This document shows, in pieces, positions 29,301 through 43,073 of a stretch of DNA of 64,000 nt (the first letter of the stretch is position 1; every line of letters begins with the position of its first letter). A program made the translations under genes and the position numbers. Source of the DNA: Microplitis mediator. Its lineage: Eukaryota > Arthropoda > Insecta > Hymenoptera > Braconidae. The notes beneath the pieces were generated by a model, which did not search any database, was not told the origin of the DNA, and worked only from the letters and a program-made list of their open reading frames with translations. The DNA is taken from assembly GCF_029852145.1 (NCBI RefSeq), contig NC_079978.1, forward strand, positions 372,001 to 436,000, written 5' to 3'.

Positions 29301-32300
29301 ACCATACAAATTATATATAAAATTTATACCCATAGTAATACCATACAAATTATATATAAAATTTATACCCATAGTAATACCATACAAATTATATATAAAA
29401 TTTATACCCATAGTAATACCATACAAATTATATATAAAATTTATACCCATAGTAATACCATACAAATTATATATAAAATTTATACCCATAGTAATACCAT
29501 ACAAATTATATATAAAATTTATACCCATAGTAATACCATACAAATTATATATAAAATTTATACCCATAGTAATACCATACAAATTATATATAAAATTTAT
29601 ACCCATAGTAATACCATACAAATTATATATAAAATTTATACCCATAGTAATACCATACAAATTATATATAAAATTTATACCCATAGTAATACCATACAAA
29701 TTATATATAAAATTTATACCCATAGTAATACCATACAAATTATATATAAAATTTATACCCATAGTAATACCATACAAATTATATATAAAATTTATACCCA
29801 TAGTAATACCATACAAATTATATATAAAATTTATACCCATAGTAATACCATACAAATTATATATAAAATTTATACCCATAGTAATACCATACAAATTATA
29901 TATAAAATTTATACCCATAGTAATACCATACAAATTATATATAAAATTTATACCCATAGTAATACCATACAAATTATATATAAAATTTATACCCATAGTA
30001 ATACCATACAAATTATATATAAAATTTATACCCATAGTAATACCATACAAATTATATATAAAATTTATACCCATAGTAATACCATACAAATTATATATAA
30101 AATTTATACCCATAGTAATACCATACAAATTATATATAAAATTTATACCCATAGTAATACCATACAAATTATATATAAAATTTATACCCATAGTAATACC
30201 ATACAAATTATATATAAAATTTATACCCATAGTAATACCATACAAATTATATATAAAATTTATACCCATAGTAATACCATACAAATTATATATAAAATTT
30301 ATACCCATAGTAATACCATACAAATTATATATAAAATTTATACCCATAGTAATACCATACAAATTATATATAAAATTTATACCCATAGTAATACCATACA
30401 AATTATATATAAAATTTATACCCATAGTAATACCATACAAATTATATATAAAATTTATACCCATAGTAATACCATACAAATTATATATAAAATTTATACC
30501 CATAGTAATACCATACAAATTATATATAAAATTTATACCCATAGTAATACCATACAAATTATATATAAAATTTATACCCATAGTAATACCATACAAATTA
30601 TATATAAAATTTATACCCATAGTAATACCATACAAATTATATATAAAATTTATACCCATAGTAATACCATACAAATTATATATAAAATTTATACCCATAG
30701 TAATACCATACAAATTATATATAAAATTTATACCCATAGTAATACCATACAAATTATATATAAAATTTATACCCATAGTAATACCATACAAATTATATAT
30801 AAAATTTATACCCATAGTAATACCATACAAATTATATATAAAATTTATACCCATAGTAATACCATACAAATTATATATAAAATTTATACCCATAGTAATA
30901 CCATACAAATTATATATAAAATTTATACCCATAGTAATACCATACAAATTATATATAAAATTTATACCCATAGTAATACCATACAAATTATATATAAAAT
31001 TTATACCCATAGTAATACCATACAAATTATATATAAAATTTATACCCATAGTAATACCATACAAATTATATATAAAATTTATACCCATAGTAATACCATA
31101 CAAATTATATATAAAATTTATACCCATAGTAATACCATACAAATTATATATAAAATTTATACCCATAGTAATACCATACAAATTATATATAAAATTTATA
31201 CCCATAGTAATACCATACAAATTATATATAAAATTTATACCCATAGTAATACCATACAAATTATATATAAAATTTATACCCATAGTAATACCATACAAAT
31301 TATATATAAAATTTATACCCATAGTAATACCATACAAATTATATATAAAATTTATACCCATAGTAATACCATACAAATTATATATAAAATTTATACCCAT
31401 AGTAATACCATACAAATTATATATAAAATTTATACCCATAGTAATACCATACAAATTATATATAAAATTTATACCCATAGTAATACCATACAAATTATAT
31501 ATAAAATTTATACCCATAGTAATACCATACAAATTATATATAAAATTTATACCCATAGTAATACCATACAAATTATATATAAAATTTATACCCATAGTAA
31601 TACCATACAAATTATATATAAAATTTATACCCATAGTAATACCATACAAATTATATATAAAATTTATACCCATAGTAATACCATACAAATTATATATAAA
31701 ATTTATACCCATAGTAATACCATACAAATTATATATAAAATTTATACCCATAGTAATACCATACAAATTATATATAAAATTTATACCCATAGTAATACCA
31801 TACAAATTATATATAAAATTTATACCCATAGTAATACCATACAAATTATATATAAAATTTATACCCATAGTAATACCATACAAATTATATATAAAATTTA
31901 TACCCATAGTAATACCATACAAATTATATATAAAATTTATACCCATAGTAATACCATACAAATTATATATAAAATTTATACCCATAGTAATACCATACAA
32001 ATTATATATAAAATTTATACCCATAGTAATACCATACAAATTATATATAAAATTTATACCCATAGTAATACCATACAAATTATATATAAAATTTATACCC
32101 ATAGTAATACCATACAAATTATATATAAAATTTATACCCATAGTAATACCATACAAATTATATATAAAATTTATACCCATAGTAATACCATACAAATTAT
32201 ATATAAAATTTATACCCATAGTAATACCATACAAATTATATATAAAATTTATACCCATAGTAATACCATACAAATTATATATAAAATTTATACCCATAGT

Positions 32301-35300
32301 AATACCATACAAATTATATATAAAATTTATACCCATAGTAATACCATACAAATTATATATAAAATTTATACCCATAGTAATACCATACAAATTATATATA
32401 AAATTTATACCCATAGTAATACCATACAAATTATATATAAAATTTATACCCATAGTAATACCATACAAATTATATATAAAATTTATACCCATAGTAATAC
32501 CATACAAATTATATATAAAATTTATACCCATAGTAATACCATACAAATTATATATAAAATTTATACCCATAGTAATACCATACAAATTATATATAAAATT
32601 TATACCCATAGTAATACCATACAAATTATATATAAAATTTATACCCATAGTAATACCATACAAATTATATATAAAATTTATACCCATAGTAATACCATAC
32701 AAATTATATATAAAATTTATACCCATAGTAATACCATACAAATTATATATAAAATTTATACCCATAGTAATACCATACAAATTATATATAAAATTTATAC
32801 CCATAGTAATACCATACAAATTATATATAAAATTTATACCCATAGTAATACCATACAAATTATATATAAAATTTATACCCATAGTAATACCATACAAATT
32901 ATATATAAAATTTATACCCATAGTAATACCATACAAATTATATATAAAATTTATACCCATAGTAATACCATACAAATTATATATAAAATTTATACCCATA
33001 GTAATACCATACAAATTATATATAAAATTTATACCCATAGTAATACCATACAAATTATATATAAAATTTATACCCATAGTAATACCATACAAATTATATA
33101 TAAAATTTATACCCATAGTAATACCATACAAATTATATATAAAATTTATACCCATAGTAATACCATACAAATTATATATAAAATTTATACCCATAGTAAT
33201 ACCATACAAATTATATATAAAATTTATACCCATAGTAATACCATACAAATTATATATAAAATTTATACCCATAGTAATACCATACAAATTATATATAAAA
33301 TTTATACCCATAGTAATACCATACAAATTATATATAAAATTTATACCCATAGTAATACCATACAAATTATATATAAAATTTATACCCATAGTAATACCAT
33401 ACAAATTATATATAAAATTTATACCCATAGTAATACCATACAAATTATATATAAAATTTATACCCATAGTAATACCATACAAATTATATATAAAATTTAT
33501 ACCCATAGTAATACCATACAAATTATATATAAAATTTATACCCATAGTAATACCATACAAATTATATATAAAATTTATACCCATAGTAATACCATACAAA
33601 TTATATATAAAATTTATACCCATAGTAATACCATACAAATTATATATAAAATTTATACCCATAGTAATACCATACAAATTATATATAAAATTTATACCCA
33701 TAGTAATACCATACAAATTATATATAAAATTTATACCCATAGTAATACCATACAAATTATATATAAAATTTATACCCATAGTAATACCATACAAATTATA
33801 TATAAAATTTATACCCATAGTAATACCATACAAATTATATATAAAATTTATACCCATAGTAATACCATACAAATTATATATAAAATTTATACCCATAGTA
33901 ATACCATACAAATTATATATAAAATTTATACCCATAGTAATACCATACAAATTATATATAAAATTTATACCCATAGTAATACCATACAAATTATATATAA
34001 AATTTATACCCATAGTAATACCATACAAATTATATATAAAATTTATACCCATAGTAATACCATACAAATTATATATAAAATTTATACCCATAGTAATACC
34101 ATACAAATTATATATAAAATTTATACCCATAGTAATACCATACAAATTATATATAAAATTTATACCCATAGTAATACCATACAAATTATATATAAAATTT
34201 ATACCCATAGTAATACCATACAAATTATATATAAAATTTATACCCATAGTAATACCATACAAATTATATATAAAATTTATACCCATAGTAATACCATACA
34301 AATTATATATAAAATTTATACCCATAGTAATACCATACAAATTATATATAAAATTTATACCCATAGTAATACCATACAAATTATATATAAAATTTATACC
34401 CATAGTAATACCATACAAATTATATATAAAATTTATACCCATAGTAATACCATACAAATTATATATAAAATTTATACCCATAGTAATACCATACAAATTA
34501 TATATAAAATTTATACCCATAGTAATACCATACAAATTATATATAAAATTTATACCCATAGTAATACCATACAAATTATATATAAAATTTATACCCATAG
34601 TAATACCATACAAATTATATATAAAATTTATACCCATAGTAATACCATACAAATTATATATAAAATTTATACCCATAGTAATACCATACAAATTATATAT
34701 AAAATTTATACCCATAGTAATACCATACAAATTATATATAAAATTTATACCCATAGTAATACCATACAAATTATATATAAAATTTATACCCATAGTAATA
34801 CCATACAAATTATATATAAAATTTATACCCATAGTAATACCATACAAATTATATATAAAATTTATACCCATAGTAATACCATACAAATTATATATAAAAT
34901 TTATACCCATAGTAATACCATACAAATTATATATAAAATTTATACCCATAGTAATACCATACAAATTATATATAAAATTTATACCCATAGTAATACCATA
35001 CAAATTATATATAAAATTTATACCCATAGTAATACCATACAAATTATATATAAAATTTATACCCATAGTAATACCATACAAATTATATATAAAATTTATA
35101 CCCATAGTAATACCATACAAATTATATATAAAATTTATACCCATAGTAATACCATACAAATTATATATAAAATTTATACCCATAGTAATACCATACAAAT
35201 TATATATAAAATTTATACCCATAGTAATACCATACAAATTATATATAAAATTTATACCCATAGTAATACCATACAAATTATATATAAAATTTATACCCAT

Positions 35301-38300
35301 AGTAATACCATACAAATTATATATAAAATTTATACCCATAGTAATACCATACAAATTATATATAAAATTTATACCCATAGTAATACCATACAAATTATAT
35401 ATAAAATTTATACCCATAGTAATACCATACAAATTATATATAAAATTTATACCCATAGTAATACCATACAAATTATATATAAAATTTATACCCATAGTAA
35501 TACCATACAAATTATATATAAAATTTATACCCATAGTAATACCATACAAATTATATATAAAATTTATACCCATAGTAATACCATACAAATTATATATAAA
35601 ATTTATACCCATAGTAATACCATACAAATTATATATAAAATTTATACCCATAGTAATACCATACAAATTATATATAAAATTTATACCCATAGTAATACCA
35701 TACAAATTATATATAAAATTTATACCCATAGTAATACCATACAAATTATATATAAAATTTATACCCATAGTAATACCATACAAATTATATATAAAATTTA
35801 TACCCATAGTAATACCATACAAATTATATATAAAATTTATACCCATAGTAATACCATACAAATTATATATAAAATTTATACCCATAGTAATACCATACAA
35901 ATTATATATAAAATTTATACCCATAGTAATACCATACAAATTATATATAAAATTTATACCCATAGTAATACCATACAAATTATATATAAAATTTATACCC
36001 ATAGTAATACCATACAAATTATATATAAAATTTATACCCATAGTAATACCATACAAATTATATATAAAATTTATACCCATAGTAATACCATACAAATTAT
36101 ATATAAAATTTATACCCATAGTAATACCATACAAATTATATATAAAATTTATACCCATAGTAATACCATACAAATTATATATAAAATTTATACCCATAGT
36201 AATACCATACAAATTATATATAAAATTTATACCCATAGTAATACCATACAAATTATATATAAAATTTATACCCATAGTAATACCATACAAATTATATATA
36301 AAATTTATACCCATAGTAATACCATACAAATTATATATAAAATTTATACCCATAGTAATACCATACAAATTATATATAAAATTTATACCCATAGTAATAC
36401 CATACAAATTATATATAAAATTTATACCCATAGTAATACCATACAAATTATATATAAAATTTATACCCATAGTAATACCATACAAATTATATATAAAATT
36501 TATACCCATAGTAATACCATACAAATTATATATAAAATTTATACCCATAGTAATACCATACAAATTATATATAAAATTTATACCCATAGTAATACCATAC
36601 AAATTATATATAAAATTTATACCCATAGTAATACCATACAAATTATATATAAAATTTATACCCATAGTAATACCATACAAATTATATATAAAATTTATAC
36701 CCATAGTAATACCATACAAATTATATATAAAATTTATACCCATAGTAATACCATACAAATTATATATAAAATTTATACCCATAGTAATACCATACAAATT
36801 ATATATAAAATTTATACCCATAGTAATACCATACAAATTATATATAAAATTTATACCCATAGTAATACCATACAAATTATATATAAAATTTATACCCATA
36901 GTAATACCATACAAATTATATATAAAATTTATACCCATAGTAATACCATACAAATTATATATAAAATTTATACCCATAGTAATACCATACAAATTATATA
37001 TAAAATTTATACCCATAGTAATACCATACAAATTATATATAAAATTTATACCCATAGTAATACCATACAAATTATATATAAAATTTATACCCATAGTAAT
37101 ACCATACAAATTATATATAAAATTTATACCCATAGTAATACCATACAAATTATATATAAAATTTATACCCATAGTAATACCATACAAATTATATATAAAA
37201 TTTATACCCATAGTAATACCATACAAATTATATATAAAATTTATACCCATAGTAATACCATACAAATTATATATAAAATTTATACCCATAGTAATACCAT
37301 ACAAATTATATATAAAATTTATACCCATAGTAATACCATACAAATTATATATAAAATTTATACCCATAGTAATACCATACAAATTATATATAAAATTTAT
37401 ACCCATAGTAATACCATACAAATTATATATAAAATTTATACCCATAGTAATACCATACAAATTATATATAAAATTTATACCCATAGTAATACCATACAAA
37501 TTATATATAAAATTTATACCCATAGTAATACCATACAAATTATATATAAAATTTATACCCATAGTAATACCATACAAATTATATATAAAATTTATACCCA
37601 TAGTAATACCATACAAATTATATATAAAATTTATACCCATAGTAATACCATACAAATTATATATAAAATTTATACCCATAGTAATACCATACAAATTATA
37701 TATAAAATTTATACCCATAGTAATACCATACAAATTATATATAAAATTTATACCCATAGTAATACCATACAAATTATATATAAAATTTATACCCATAGTA
37801 ATACCATACAAATTATATATAAAATTTATACCCATAGTAATACCATACAAATTATATATAAAATTTATACCCATAGTAATACCATACAAATTATATATAA
37901 AATTTATACCCATAGTAATACCATACAAATTATATATAAAATTTATACCCATAGTAATACCATACAAATTATATATAAAATTTATACCCATAGTAATACC
38001 ATACAAATTATATATAAAATTTATACCCATAGTAATACCATACAAATTATATATAAAATTTATACCCATAGTAATACCATACAAATTATATATAAAATTT
38101 ATACCCATAGTAATACCATACAAATTATATATAAAATTTATACCCATAGTAATACCATACAAATTATATATAAAATTTATACCCATAGTAATACCATACA
38201 AATTATATATAAAATTTATACCCATAGTAATACCATACAAATTATATATAAAATTTATACCCATAGTAATACCATACAAATTATATATAAAATTTATACC

Positions 38301-39705
38301 CATAGTAATACCATACAAATTATATATAAAATTTATACCCATAGTAATACCATACAAATTATATATAAAATTTATACCCATAGTAATACCATACAAATTA
38401 TATATAAAATTTATACCCATAGTAATACCATACAAATTATATATAAAATTTATACCCATAGTAATACCATACAAATTATATATAAAATTTATACCCATAG
38501 TAATACCATACAAATTATATATAAAATTTATACCCATAGTAATACCATACAAATTATATATAAAATTTATACCCATAGTAATACCATACAAATTATATAT
38601 AAAATTTATACCCATAGTAATACCATACAAATTATATATAAAATTTATACCCATAGTAATACCATACAAATTATATATAAAATTTATACCCATAGTAATA
38701 CCATACAAATTATATATAAAATTTATACCCATAGTAATACCATACAAATTATATATAAAATTTATACCCATAGTAATACCATACAAATTATATATAAAAT
38801 TTATACCCATAGTAATACCATACAAATTATATATAAAATTTATACCCATAGTAATACCATACAAATTATATATAAAATTTATACCCATAGTAATACCATA
38901 CAAATTATATATAAAATTTATACCCATAGTAATACCATACAAATTATATATAAAATTTATACCCATAGTAATACCATACAAATTATATATAAAATTTATA
39001 CCCATAGTAATACCATACAAATTATATATAAAATTTATACCCATAGTAATACCATACAAATTATATATAAAATTTATACCCATAGTAATACCATACAAAT
39101 TATATATAAAATTTATACCCATAGTAATACCATACAAATTATATATAAAATTTATACCCATAGTAATACCATACAAATTATATATAAAATTTATACCCAT
39201 AGTAATACCATACAAATTATATATAAAATTTATACCCATAGTAATACCATACAAATTATATATAAAATTTATACCCATAGTAATACCATACAAATTATAT
39301 ATAAAATTTATACCCATAGTAATACCATACAAATTATATATAAAATTTATACCCATAGTAATACCATACAAATTATATATAAAATTTATACCCATAGTAA
39401 TACCATACAAATTATATATAAAATTTATACCCATAGTAATACCATACAAATTATATATAAAATTTATACCCATAGTAATACCATACAAATTATATATAAA
39501 ATTTATACCCATAGTAATACCATACAAATTATATATAAAATTTATACCCATAGTAATACCATACAAATTATATATAAAATTTATACCCATAGTAATACCA
39601 TACAAATTATATATAAAATTTATACCCATAGTAATACCATACAAATTATATATAAAATTTATACCCATAGTAATACCATACAAATTATATATAAAATTGA
39701 TTTGT

Positions 39706-40026
39706 ATTGAAATTTGTCAAAAAATTTTTTGACAATATTTTAATTAATTAAAATATTTGGACAGAAAAATATTTAAAAATTAATTGCGTTAAAAAATAAT
39801 TAAAAAAAAAAAAATTGAAATTCGAGTGCGGATTTGAACACGCAACTCTGAGCGGGTACGAAATGACGCATGGTGGGAGTAATATTTCTCCTCCGCTTGT
39901 CTACTGCGCTCGGTTTCTCTCGGCTTCATTCGGTTTCCCGACACACCGATAGACAAAGTTGCGTGTGTGCACCGCGCGCGAGGCGCTCTGGAAGGGGTAG
40001 AAATATCCCACGTTCTGGCAGCACTG
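39706..40026 (-). repeat. Right terminal inverted repeat
   Basis: The inverted counterpart of 12122-12437. It ends with GGCAGCACTG and is followed directly by TGTCAGAG. The GC-rich outer ~200 bp lie 320 bp upstream of the CPSF2 start codon. A plus-strand frame across it (from 39,870) mirrors the left-arm frame and is not a gene. Confidence 0.9.
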
Positions 40027-40034
40027 TGTCAGAG
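40027..40034 (+). repeat. 8-bp target-site duplication, right copy
   Basis: TGTCAGAG directly follows the last base of the right terminal inverted repeat and is identical to 12114-12121. Confidence 0.85.
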
Positions 40035-40346
40035 TGCTGTTGTATCTGTCCCGCCCACTGTAGTAAACCTCGTGAACTATGTTTTAAATTTTGTTGTAAA
40101 CATGTAAACAGCAACAATTAATTAAAAAACATTAACACTGTTAAATTAAAAGAATTAAAGTTACTCCAATTGATTTTTTATTTACTGCCTTCATAAAATT
40201 TATGAATATTTAAATATTTTCATTGTAAAAATATAAACCACCGGCATCGAGTTCTAACCTTAAATTTTTTATATTTTGTTTTATTAATTTATCAGTTTTT
40301 TTTTATTAATTTAAATTTTTGAGTTTTTGTATTTTTGAAATTAACA
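40035..40346 (+). promoter_or_regulatory. CPSF2 upstream region next to the transposon
   Basis: These 312 bp are all that separates the transposon's target duplication from the CPSF2 start codon, and they must hold the CPSF2 5' UTR and proximal promoter unless the right TIR contributes. A GC-rich patch (CTGTCCCGCCCACTG) lies at about 40,045-40,062. No certain core-promoter motif is visible. Confidence 0.4.
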
Positions 40347-43073
40347 ATGACGTCTATTATTAAACTCCGCGCTATTTCTGGAGCTATGAATGAATCTCCT
40401 CCTTGTTATTTGCTGGAGATTGATGAAGTTAAAATTCTCCTTGACTGCGGCTGGAATGAGCAATTTGACGAATCTTTTATTAGAGAATTGAAAAGGTAAA
40501 TTAATGATTTCAAATTAATTTTAAATATTTTATTTTTTATGTTTTATGATCTAGACACGTGAATCAGATCGACGCAGTTGTATTGTCATATCCGGATCCT
40601 CTTCACTTAGGGGCCCTCCCCTATTTAGTGGGAAAATGCGGCCTCAGTTGTCCCATTTATGCGACCATTCCTGTCTACAAAATGGGCCAGATGTTCATGT
40701 ATGACATGTATCAGGTAAATAATTATTCCATGGTTAATATTTTACATATGATGTGTTCCGACCCGCCACCCTGGAGCAAAGATTATTCATAATCAAAATA
40801 CTAAGATCTGTTCACTTTAATCAGTACAGTTGATAATTCATACATTTTTTTTTTATTGGTTCACTTTTTTTCTACTGATTAAATTATGAATTAAAATTCA
40901 CCCGGGTACATTATAGGCGTGCCAGTGCACCGGGCGGAGGATCCGAACAGACTATTATACTTTATAATTAAATTAAATTTATAATTAATTTTTTAATCAA
41001 TTAATTTACAGTCTCGGCTTGATCTAGAAGACTTTGATCTCTTTACACTGGATGACGTCGACGCAGCATTTGATAAAATTGTACAGTTGAAGTACAATCA
41101 GAGTGTCCCAATGAAGGGCAAAGGCTACGGTATTACATTGACACCCTTGCCAGCGGGACACATGATTGGGGGCACCATTTGGAAGATAGTCAAAGACGGG
41201 GAAGAAGATATAATTTATGCGGTAGACTTTAACCACAAGAAAGAACGACATTTGAATGGTTGCGAGCTTGATAGATTGCAAAGGCCCTCATTATTAATAA
41301 CGGATGCTTTCAATGCCAGTTATCAGCAAGCGAGACGTAGGACACGTGATGAAAAACTCATGACCAACATTTTGCAAACATTACGTGGAGGTGGTAACGT
41401 TTTGGTTGGCGTTGATACCGCAGGCAGAGTCTTGGAGTTGGCCCACATGTTGGACCAGCTCTGGCGCAACAAAGAGTCGGGTTTGTTAGCTTATTCTTTA
41501 GCGTTGCTTACTAATGTCAGTTATAATGTGGTCGAGTTTGCCAAGTCACAGATCGAATGGATGAGTGATAAACTCATGAGGAGTTTCGAAGGCGCACGAA
41601 ACAACCCGTTCCAATTTAAACATCTCAAACTCTGTCATAGTATGAAGGAATTGAATAACGTGCCGGGTCCAAAAGTTGTGTTGGCAAGTACTCCAGACAT
41701 GGAGTGTGGATTTTCAAGGGAATTGTTTCTTCAGTGGTGTTCGAATCCTCAGAATAGTATTATAGTTACCAGCAGAACGTCGCCGGGAACTCTGGCGAGA
41801 GAGCTGATGGAGAAGGGCGGTAATCGGAGTATTACATTGGAGCTTAAGAAACGTGTGAAACTAGAAGGATTCGAGTTGGAGGAGCATCAGAAAAGAGAAC
41901 GTGCTAAGCAGGAGATGATGAAGCAAGAGAAGATGGAAACTGACGACATCAGTTCTGAGTCGGAAGATGAAATAGAAGTCGGTGGTACCAGGGGTAAACA
42001 CGACTTGCTAGTCAAACAAGAATCAAAACCTGGCTTTTTCAAGCAGAGTAAAAAACAGCATCCAATGTTTCCATTTTTTGAGGAAAAGAAAAAATGGGAT
42101 GAGTATGGAGAAGTCATTAATCCCGATGATTATAGAATAGCTGAAATAACCCCCGAGACTGAAGATAATAAAGAGAATGTCGATGTCAAACCGGAAGAGA
42201 CGATTCTACATACAGAGACACCCACAGAGGGACCAACGAAATGCATCCAAATAACTAGGACGATAAATGTCAACGCATCCATAATGTACATCGATTTCGA
42301 AGGACGATCTGACGGAGAATCCTTACAGAAAATTCTGGCGCAACTGAGACCCAGAAGAGTCATCCTAGTTCGCGGGTCTCAAAAAGACTGCCAAGTTCTT
42401 GCTCAACAGGCACAGTCTGTTGGTGCGCGAGTTTTCATCCCAAGTCAAGGAGAAACTCTGGACGTCACCACAGAGACGCATATTTATCAAGTGACATTGA
42501 CAGACGCACTCCTCAGTGGATTGGAATATTCAAAAGTTCAAGGTGATAATGAGGTTGCTTGGTTCGACACGAGGATCACCGAGCGAGAACGGATCTGTCG
42601 AGATGCTTCATCATCCATTGCCGATTCGAAGGACGATGAAGCTAAGGAAGAAAACATTTTTGCTCTTGAGCCCTTGAATATTAATGAGGTATTTTATTTT
42701 ACTGAAACGTTATACAGTATTTTTTTAAAATTCAGTCTAACTGTAATTGTCACTTGTAATTTGATCTTACAGGTCCCAGGTCACGAATTTTTGTTCATCA
42801 ATGAGATCAAGCTTTCTGATTTCAAGCAAGCCCTCACTAAAGCAAATATTTCATCTGAGATTAGTGGGGGTGTCCTGTGGTGCTGCAACAACACCATAGC
42901 AGTAAGACGCGTAAGTAAAATTTTTATTTATCTATTTTAGAAAAATTAATAACACTAATTATTATTTATTCAAATTACAGGGTGAAGCAGGAAAAGTTGT
43001 TTTAGAGGGAGCCTTATCCGAGGAGTACTACATAGTGCAAGAGCTATTGTTCGAACAGTTCGGGATCATATAA
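40347..43073 (+). CDS. CPSF2: Cleavage and polyadenylation specificity factor subunit 2 (CPSF100)
   Basis: Five exons (40347-40495, 40555-40714, 41012-42688, 42773-42910, 42981-43073) join in phase to 738 aa; vertebrate CPSF2 is 782. The start MTSIIKLRAISG matches the conserved N-terminus. Order: metallo-beta-lactamase fold (1 to ~200, with GHMIGGTIWKI and VDFNHKKE), beta-CASP region (~200-400, with DTAGRVLELA, VSYNVVEF, ASTPDMECGFSR), an acidic/lysine-rich insert (~390-440), then a C-terminal domain ending in LLFEQFGII. The zinc-ligand motif of the catalytic paralog CPSF73 is degenerate: residues 61-69 read SYPDPLHLG. This is the known non-catalytic state of CPSF100. It partners CPSF73 and symplekin in nuclear pre-mRNA and histone mRNA 3' cleavage. 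AATAAA signals follow the stop from about 43,084. Intron 2 contains a foldback sequence. Confidence 0.97.
40754..40949. repeat. Imperfect foldback sequence in CPSF2 intron 2
   Basis: TGTTCCGACCCGCCACC at the left and GGGCGGAGGATCCGAACA at the right are imperfectly complementary. Within them TTTAATCAGTA and TACTGATTAAA form a second inverted pair. It fills most of the 297-bp intron and may be a small decayed inverted-repeat element. Confidence 0.4.

Larger units (their letters stand above)
12641..39698 (+). repeat. 39-bp satellite array, about 690 copies
   Basis: The monomer begins GTAATACCATAC, has an A/T core AAATTATATATAAAATTT and ends ATACCCATA. From 12641 to about 23,030 (about 266 copies) and from about 26,710 to 39,683 (about 333 copies) I see no variation between monomers. 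The monomer has 13 codons' length and no stop in one frame per strand, so each strand reads as a meaningless multi-thousand-residue frame (LYGITMGINFIYN repeated on the minus strand, SNTIQIIYKIYTH on the plus). These are not genes. The copy number includes the gap at face value and could be far from the truth. Near-perfect homogeneity implies recent expansion or strong homogenisation. Confidence 0.97.
12122..40026. mobile_element. Giant non-autonomous hAT-like transposon filled with a 39-bp satellite
   Basis: The outer ends are inverted repeats of about 320 bp, both starting CAGTGCTGCCAGAACGTGGG and differing at roughly six positions plus a poly-T length change. Immediately outside lie identical 8-bp direct repeats TGTCAGAG (12114-12121 and 40027-40034), the size of target duplication made by hAT (and P-type) transposases. 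The CAG-G start is typical of hAT ends. Inside are a unique ~70-bp left segment, a 59-bp repeat in 2.3 copies, then ~27 kb of satellite. No transposase frame exists, so mobilisation would need a transposase in trans. As assembled it is 27.9 kb including 100 Ns; true length is unknown. That TIRs and TSD bound one insertion is strongly supported. The hAT assignment is inference, and the TSD does not match either well-known hAT site consensus exactly. Confidence 0.85.

Noticed and set aside
12641..39698. A CRISPR array
   Set aside because: Repeats are directly contiguous with no unique spacers, and the surrounding genes are eukaryotic.
12641..39698. Centromeric or telomeric satellite
   Set aside because: The array is enclosed by TIRs and a target duplication and sits between housekeeping genes; the monomer is not a telomere repeat. 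A role in chromatin is not excluded, but a centromere is not supported.
12122..40026. A foldback element of P-type or Merlin class
   Set aside because: Not fully excluded, since these also make 8-9-bp duplications, but the CAGTG terminus fits hAT ends better; left as hAT-like only.
39870..40121. A conserved-looking protein frame (MVGVIFLLRLSTALGF...) also seen at 12,278-12,096
   Set aside because: The two copies are simply the two arms of the transposon's inverted repeat; similarity is at DNA level, lies in the GC-rich tip, and the frames end differently outside the arms.
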